A DNA stretch of 45,997 nucleotides from Stenotrophomonas africana (GTDB taxonomy: Bacteria; Pseudomonadota; Gammaproteobacteria; Xanthomonadales; Xanthomonadaceae), in the NCBI RefSeq assembly GCF_013004645.1, contig NZ_JABEME010000018.1:1-45997 (forward strand). The letters are read 5' to 3'. The position numbers were made by a program, and so were the translations under genes. Shown piece by piece: positions 43,864-45,997 of the stretch (position 1 is its first letter; the number at the start of each line of letters is the position of its first letter). The notes beneath the pieces were generated by a model that saw nothing but the letters and a program-made list of their open reading frames with translations, had not been told where the DNA came from and ran no database searches.

Positions 43864-44184
43864 ATGCCCTGGATCTACCTGCTGCTGGCCGGCCTGTTCG
43901 AGATCGGTTTCGCCCTCGGAATGAAGTACTCCGAAGGCTTCAGCAAACCCCTTCCCACCGTTGCCACGGTGGTGTCCGCGCTGATCAGCCTGTACCTGAT
44001 GAGCCAGGCGATGAAGAGCATCCCGGTCGGCACGGCCTACGCGATCTGGACCGGTATCGGCGCCATGGGCGTGGCGGTGCTGGGCATCTACCTGTTCAAC
44101 GACAGCGCATCGCCGGCCCGCCTGGCCTGCGTGGGCCTGATCGTGGCGGGTGTGATTGGCCTGAAGCTGGTCTCGCCGAACTGA
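43864..44184 (+). CDS. sugE: SugE/Gdx-type small multidrug resistance (SMR) exporter
   Basis: A 106-residue, four-helix SMR protein with the essential Glu in LLAGLFEIGF and the SugE-type segment SIPVGTAYAIWTGIGAMGVAV. SugE/Gdx proteins export guanidinium and some quaternary ammonium compounds. The Trp usual after the Glu in characterised Gdx proteins (ExxW) is Phe here, so the substrate should not be assumed. TAAGGAG lies nine bases before the ATG. Two palindromes follow the stop. Confidence 0.9.
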   Translation: MPWIYLLLAGLFEIGFALGMKYSEGFSKPLPTVATVVSALISLYLMSQAMKSIPVGTAYAIWTGIGAMGVAVLGIYLFNDSASPARLACVGLIVAGVIGLKLVSPN

Positions 44185-44189
44185 TTGAT

Positions 44190-44250
44190 GGCCCGACCAA
44201 CGGTCGGGCCCGCCGCACCTCTTGGTAGGCCCGCACCGTTGGTGCGGGCA
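44190..44250. repeat. Two palindromes between convergent sugE and coq7
   Basis: GGCCCGACC-aac-GGTCGGGCC (44190-44210) and, after a GTAG at 44225, GCCCGCACC-gtt-GGTGCGGGC (44229-44249). Probable transcript ends for both genes, though neither has a T-run. Confidence 0.7.
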
Positions 44251-44255
44251 ACCCT

Positions 44256-44900
44256 TCAAATGCGGTAGGCGATGGTCTTCATCACCTTGGAGGCCAGTGC
44301 CATCACGCCGGGGATCGGGAATGGCAGGCGGCGTGCGCCGGCCTGTTCGGCGTGCTCCGCATGGCGGGCCTCGTCGTCCTTCATCACGGCGATGACCGCG
44401 CGGCTGCGCAGGTCACCGGCCGGCAGGTCAACCAGATGCTCGTCCAGGTGCGCCTCCACCTGGCGCTCGGTCTCGACCACGAAGCCCAGGTTCCAGCCGT
44501 CGCCACGCAGCCCGGCCAGGGTGCCGATGGTGTAGCTGCCGGCATACCAGAGCGGGTTGAACAGGCTGGGCCGGCTGTCCAGTTCGCCCAGCCGGGTGGC
44601 GCACCAGGCCAGGTGGTCGGTCTCTTCCTGGGCCGCTTCCAGCAGGTGTTCACGCGTGGCCGGGTCGCGGGCCACGGCGGCCTGGCCGAAGTACAGGCCC
44701 TGCGCGCAGACCTCGCCGACGTGGTTGATCCGCATCAGCCCGGCCGCGTGACGGCGTTCGGCGCTGTCCATGCCCGGCTCACCCGTGTCCGCGGCCGGGT
44801 AGGGGCGGGCCGCCGGCGGGTTGCCGAACACCGTGTCCAGGGCGCGCTGCGCCTCGGTCAGCAGCTGGTCCAGCGGGGTGATCTGGCGGGGCACGGTCAT
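44256..44900 (-). CDS. coq7: Coq7-type 3-demethoxyubiquinol 3-hydroxylase
   Basis: Di-iron enzyme for the penultimate step of ubiquinone synthesis, replacing the flavin enzyme UbiF of enterics. The 214-residue protein carries the six expected ligands: E63 (NHVGEV), E93 and H96 (QEETDH), E145 (VVETER), E177 and H180 (DDEARH). The start [10 protein letters not shown] at 44900 gives the family length; upstream codons are low-complexity. It diverges from rplM. Confidence 0.93.
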   Translation of the reverse strand: MTVPRQITPLDQLLTEAQRALDTVFGNPPAARPYPAADTGEPGMDSAERRHAAGLMRINHVGEVCAQGLYFGQAAVARDPATREHLLEAAQEETDHLAWCATRLGELDSRPSLFNPLWYAGSYTIGTLAGLRGDGWNLGFVVETERQVEAHLDEHLVDLPAGDLRSRAVIAVMKDDEARHAEHAEQAGARRLPFPIPGVMALASKVMKTIAYRI

Positions 44901-44977
44901 GGCGGTACACGGTGGGGCGGAAGACCCCCGATTCTCGCCCGGCCCCGCGCCCCTGCCAACCCGGCCCAGGGCGCGGG

Positions 44978-45006
44978 TTGCGCGAGCCCTGCAAGGTGAG
45001 TACAAT
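44978..45006 (+). promoter_or_regulatory. rplM-rpsI promoter
   Basis: TTGCGC (44978-44983), exactly 17 bases, then TACAAT (45001-45006): a good sigma-70 promoter. The transcript would start near 45013 and have a leader of about 85 bases before rplM, containing GGCGAGCCTTTCGCC, a possible small hairpin. Confidence 0.65.
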
Positions 45007-45097
45007 CCCGCCTCTTACGCTTCACCTTTTCACAACGCGTGGCAGAGTTCCGGCGAGCCTTTCGCCGCAATGAGCCCGACCTAACCTAGAGTTCTTC

Positions 45098-45526
45098 ATG
45101 AGCACTTTCACTGCCAAGAACGAGACCGTCCAGCGCGACTGGTACCTCGTCGACGCCGAGGGCAAGACCCTGGGCCGTCTCGCCACCGAGCTGGCCCGCC
45201 GTCTGCGTGGCAAGCACAAGCCGGTCTACACCCCGCACGTTGATACCGGCGACTACCTGGTCGTCATCAATGCAGAAAAGATTGCCGTCACCGGCAAGAA
45301 GCTGCAGGACAAGATGTATCACCGTTTCACCGGTTACATCGGCAACCTGAAGACCGAATCCCTGGCACAGGCGCTGGAGCGCCACCCGGAGCGCGTGATC
45401 GAGATCGCCGTCAAGGGCATGCTGCCGAAGGGCCCGCTGGGTCGCCAGATGTACCGCAAGCTCAAGGTCTACGCCGGCACTGAGCATCCGCACGCCGCAC
45501 AGCAGCCGCAGGTTCTGGATATCTAA
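45098..45526 (+). CDS. rplM: 50S ribosomal protein L13
   Basis: Early-assembly protein of the large subunit. The 142 residues match L13 throughout: [70 protein letters not shown] and HPHAAQQPQ. Codon use is strongly biased, as in highly expressed genes. rpsI follows after two bases, the conserved gene pair. Confidence 0.98.
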   Translation: MSTFTAKNETVQRDWYLVDAEGKTLGRLATELARRLRGKHKPVYTPHVDTGDYLVVINAEKIAVTGKKLQDKMYHRFTGYIGNLKTESLAQALERHPERVIEIAVKGMLPKGPLGRQMYRKLKVYAGTEHPHAAQQPQVLDI

Positions 45527-45528
45527 TC

Positions 45529-45921
45529 ATGGCTATCACTCAAAACTACGGCACTGGCCGCCGCAAGTCCTCCACCGCTCGCGTGTTCCTGCGCAAGGGT
45601 TCGGGCAACATCACCGTCAATGGCCGTCCGCTGGACGAGTTCTTCGGTCGTGAGACTGCGCGCATGATCGTGCGCCAGCCGCTCGAGCTGACCAAGAACA
45701 CCGAAAGCTTCGACATCCTGGTCACCGCCGCTGGCGGCGGCACCACCGGCCAGGCCGGTGCGATCCGTCTGGGCATCGCCCGTGCTCTGGTCGAGTACGA
45801 CGAAACCCTGAAGTCCGAGCTGCGCAAGGCTGGCTTCATGACCCGTGACGCCCGTGAAGTCGAGCGTAAGAAGGTCGGTCTGCACAAGGCCCGCCGCGCC
45901 ACCCAGTTCTCCAAGCGCTGA
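45529..45921 (+). CDS. rpsI: 30S ribosomal protein S9
   Basis: Small-subunit protein whose C-terminal tail reaches the P-site tRNA. The 130 residues include [59 protein letters not shown] and the terminal [11 protein letters not shown]. Cotranscribed with rplM. Confidence 0.98.
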   Translation: MAITQNYGTGRRKSSTARVFLRKGSGNITVNGRPLDEFFGRETARMIVRQPLELTKNTESFDILVTAAGGGTTGQAGAIRLGIARALVEYDETLKSELRKAGFMTRDAREVERKKVGLHKARRATQFSKR

Positions 45922-45937
45922 TTTACCGCGCCTGGTT

Positions 45938-45996
45938 GGGCTCCTTCGGGAGCCCGCTGGATGGAAAAGCAAAAGCCCGGCTTCGGCCGGGCTTTT
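45938..45996 (+). terminator. Tandem hairpins ending the rplM-rpsI operon
   Basis: GGGCTCC-ttcg-GGAGCCC (45938-45955) and AAAAGCCCGGC-ttcg-GCCGGGCTTTT (45971-45996), both with UUCG tetraloops. The second is a typical bidirectional intrinsic terminator cut off by the window end. Confidence 0.88.
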
Positions 45997-45997
45997 G

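Overview
The window reads as a GC-rich gammaproteobacterial chromosome of the Xanthomonadaceae, most likely Stenotrophomonas (S. maltophilia or a close relative). Evidence: a Clp-type CRP homologue beside speD, a split trp cluster (trpE, then trpGDC), purC, opgB and Coq7 of xanthomonad type, and many short palindromes ending in GTAG/CTAC, the hallmark of the S. maltophilia GTAG (SMAG/REP) family. I see no insertion sequence, prophage, CRISPR array, tRNA or rRNA. Almost everything is ordinary core chromosome; the unusual signals are mostly in leaders and between genes.

Layout. 0-9 kb: opgB (periplasmic glucan modification), a UbiB/AarF-family kinase-like protein, a DUF808 membrane protein, a GGDEF diguanylate cyclase with an intact I-site, a small Rossmann oxidoreductase overlapping a WYL regulator, and a VOC protein. 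9-13 kb: a minus-strand operon for a heterodimeric 2-oxo acid dehydrogenase (E1 alpha, E1 beta, an SH3-like protein, E2), probably the branched-chain complex. 13-18 kb: kynA (tryptophan 2,3-dioxygenase), a POT peptide transporter, a thioredoxin-fold lipoprotein and an unknown membrane protein. 18-21 kb: tyrosine catabolism (divergent MarR regulator, hppD, hmgA). 21-23.6 kb: two unknown proteins and a CaCA-type Na+/Ca2+ antiporter.

23.7-29.6 kb: a compact six-gene Mrp/Pha monovalent cation/proton antiporter operon (fused mnhA-B, then C, D, E, F, G), every junction overlapping. 29.6-35.3 kb: a structured 330-base gap, an Mpo1-like protein, purC, a membrane J-domain protein, rpe, a GNAT acetyltransferase, a lower-GC DUF4240 protein and a YegS-type lipid kinase. 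35.3-41.1 kb: tryptophan synthesis (candidate trp leader, trpE, a SIMPL-domain protein, trpG, trpD, trpC, a HAD phosphatase). 41.2-46 kb: a TauE/SafE transporter, clp, speD, sugE, coq7, and rplM-rpsI.

How the genes connect: aromatic amino acid synthesis (trpEGDC) and breakdown (kynA, hppD, hmgA) both occur here. Cyclic-di-GMP signalling is represented by a synthase (GGDEF) and a probable effector (Clp). The branched-chain dehydrogenase would supply starters for the iso/anteiso fatty acids typical of this family.

The most interesting observation is upstream of trpE. A short reading frame carries four Trp codons within five codons (Trp-Trp-Arg-Trp-Trp). The same RNA can form a hairpin over those codons and a longer-range helix that hides the trpE ribosome binding site, with no U-tract terminator. 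That looks like attenuation acting on translation. Other points are a four-hairpin leader ahead of sugE, an orphan intrinsic terminator near 34.17 kb, a structured gap near 29.8 kb, and an SH3-like protein inside the dehydrogenase operon.
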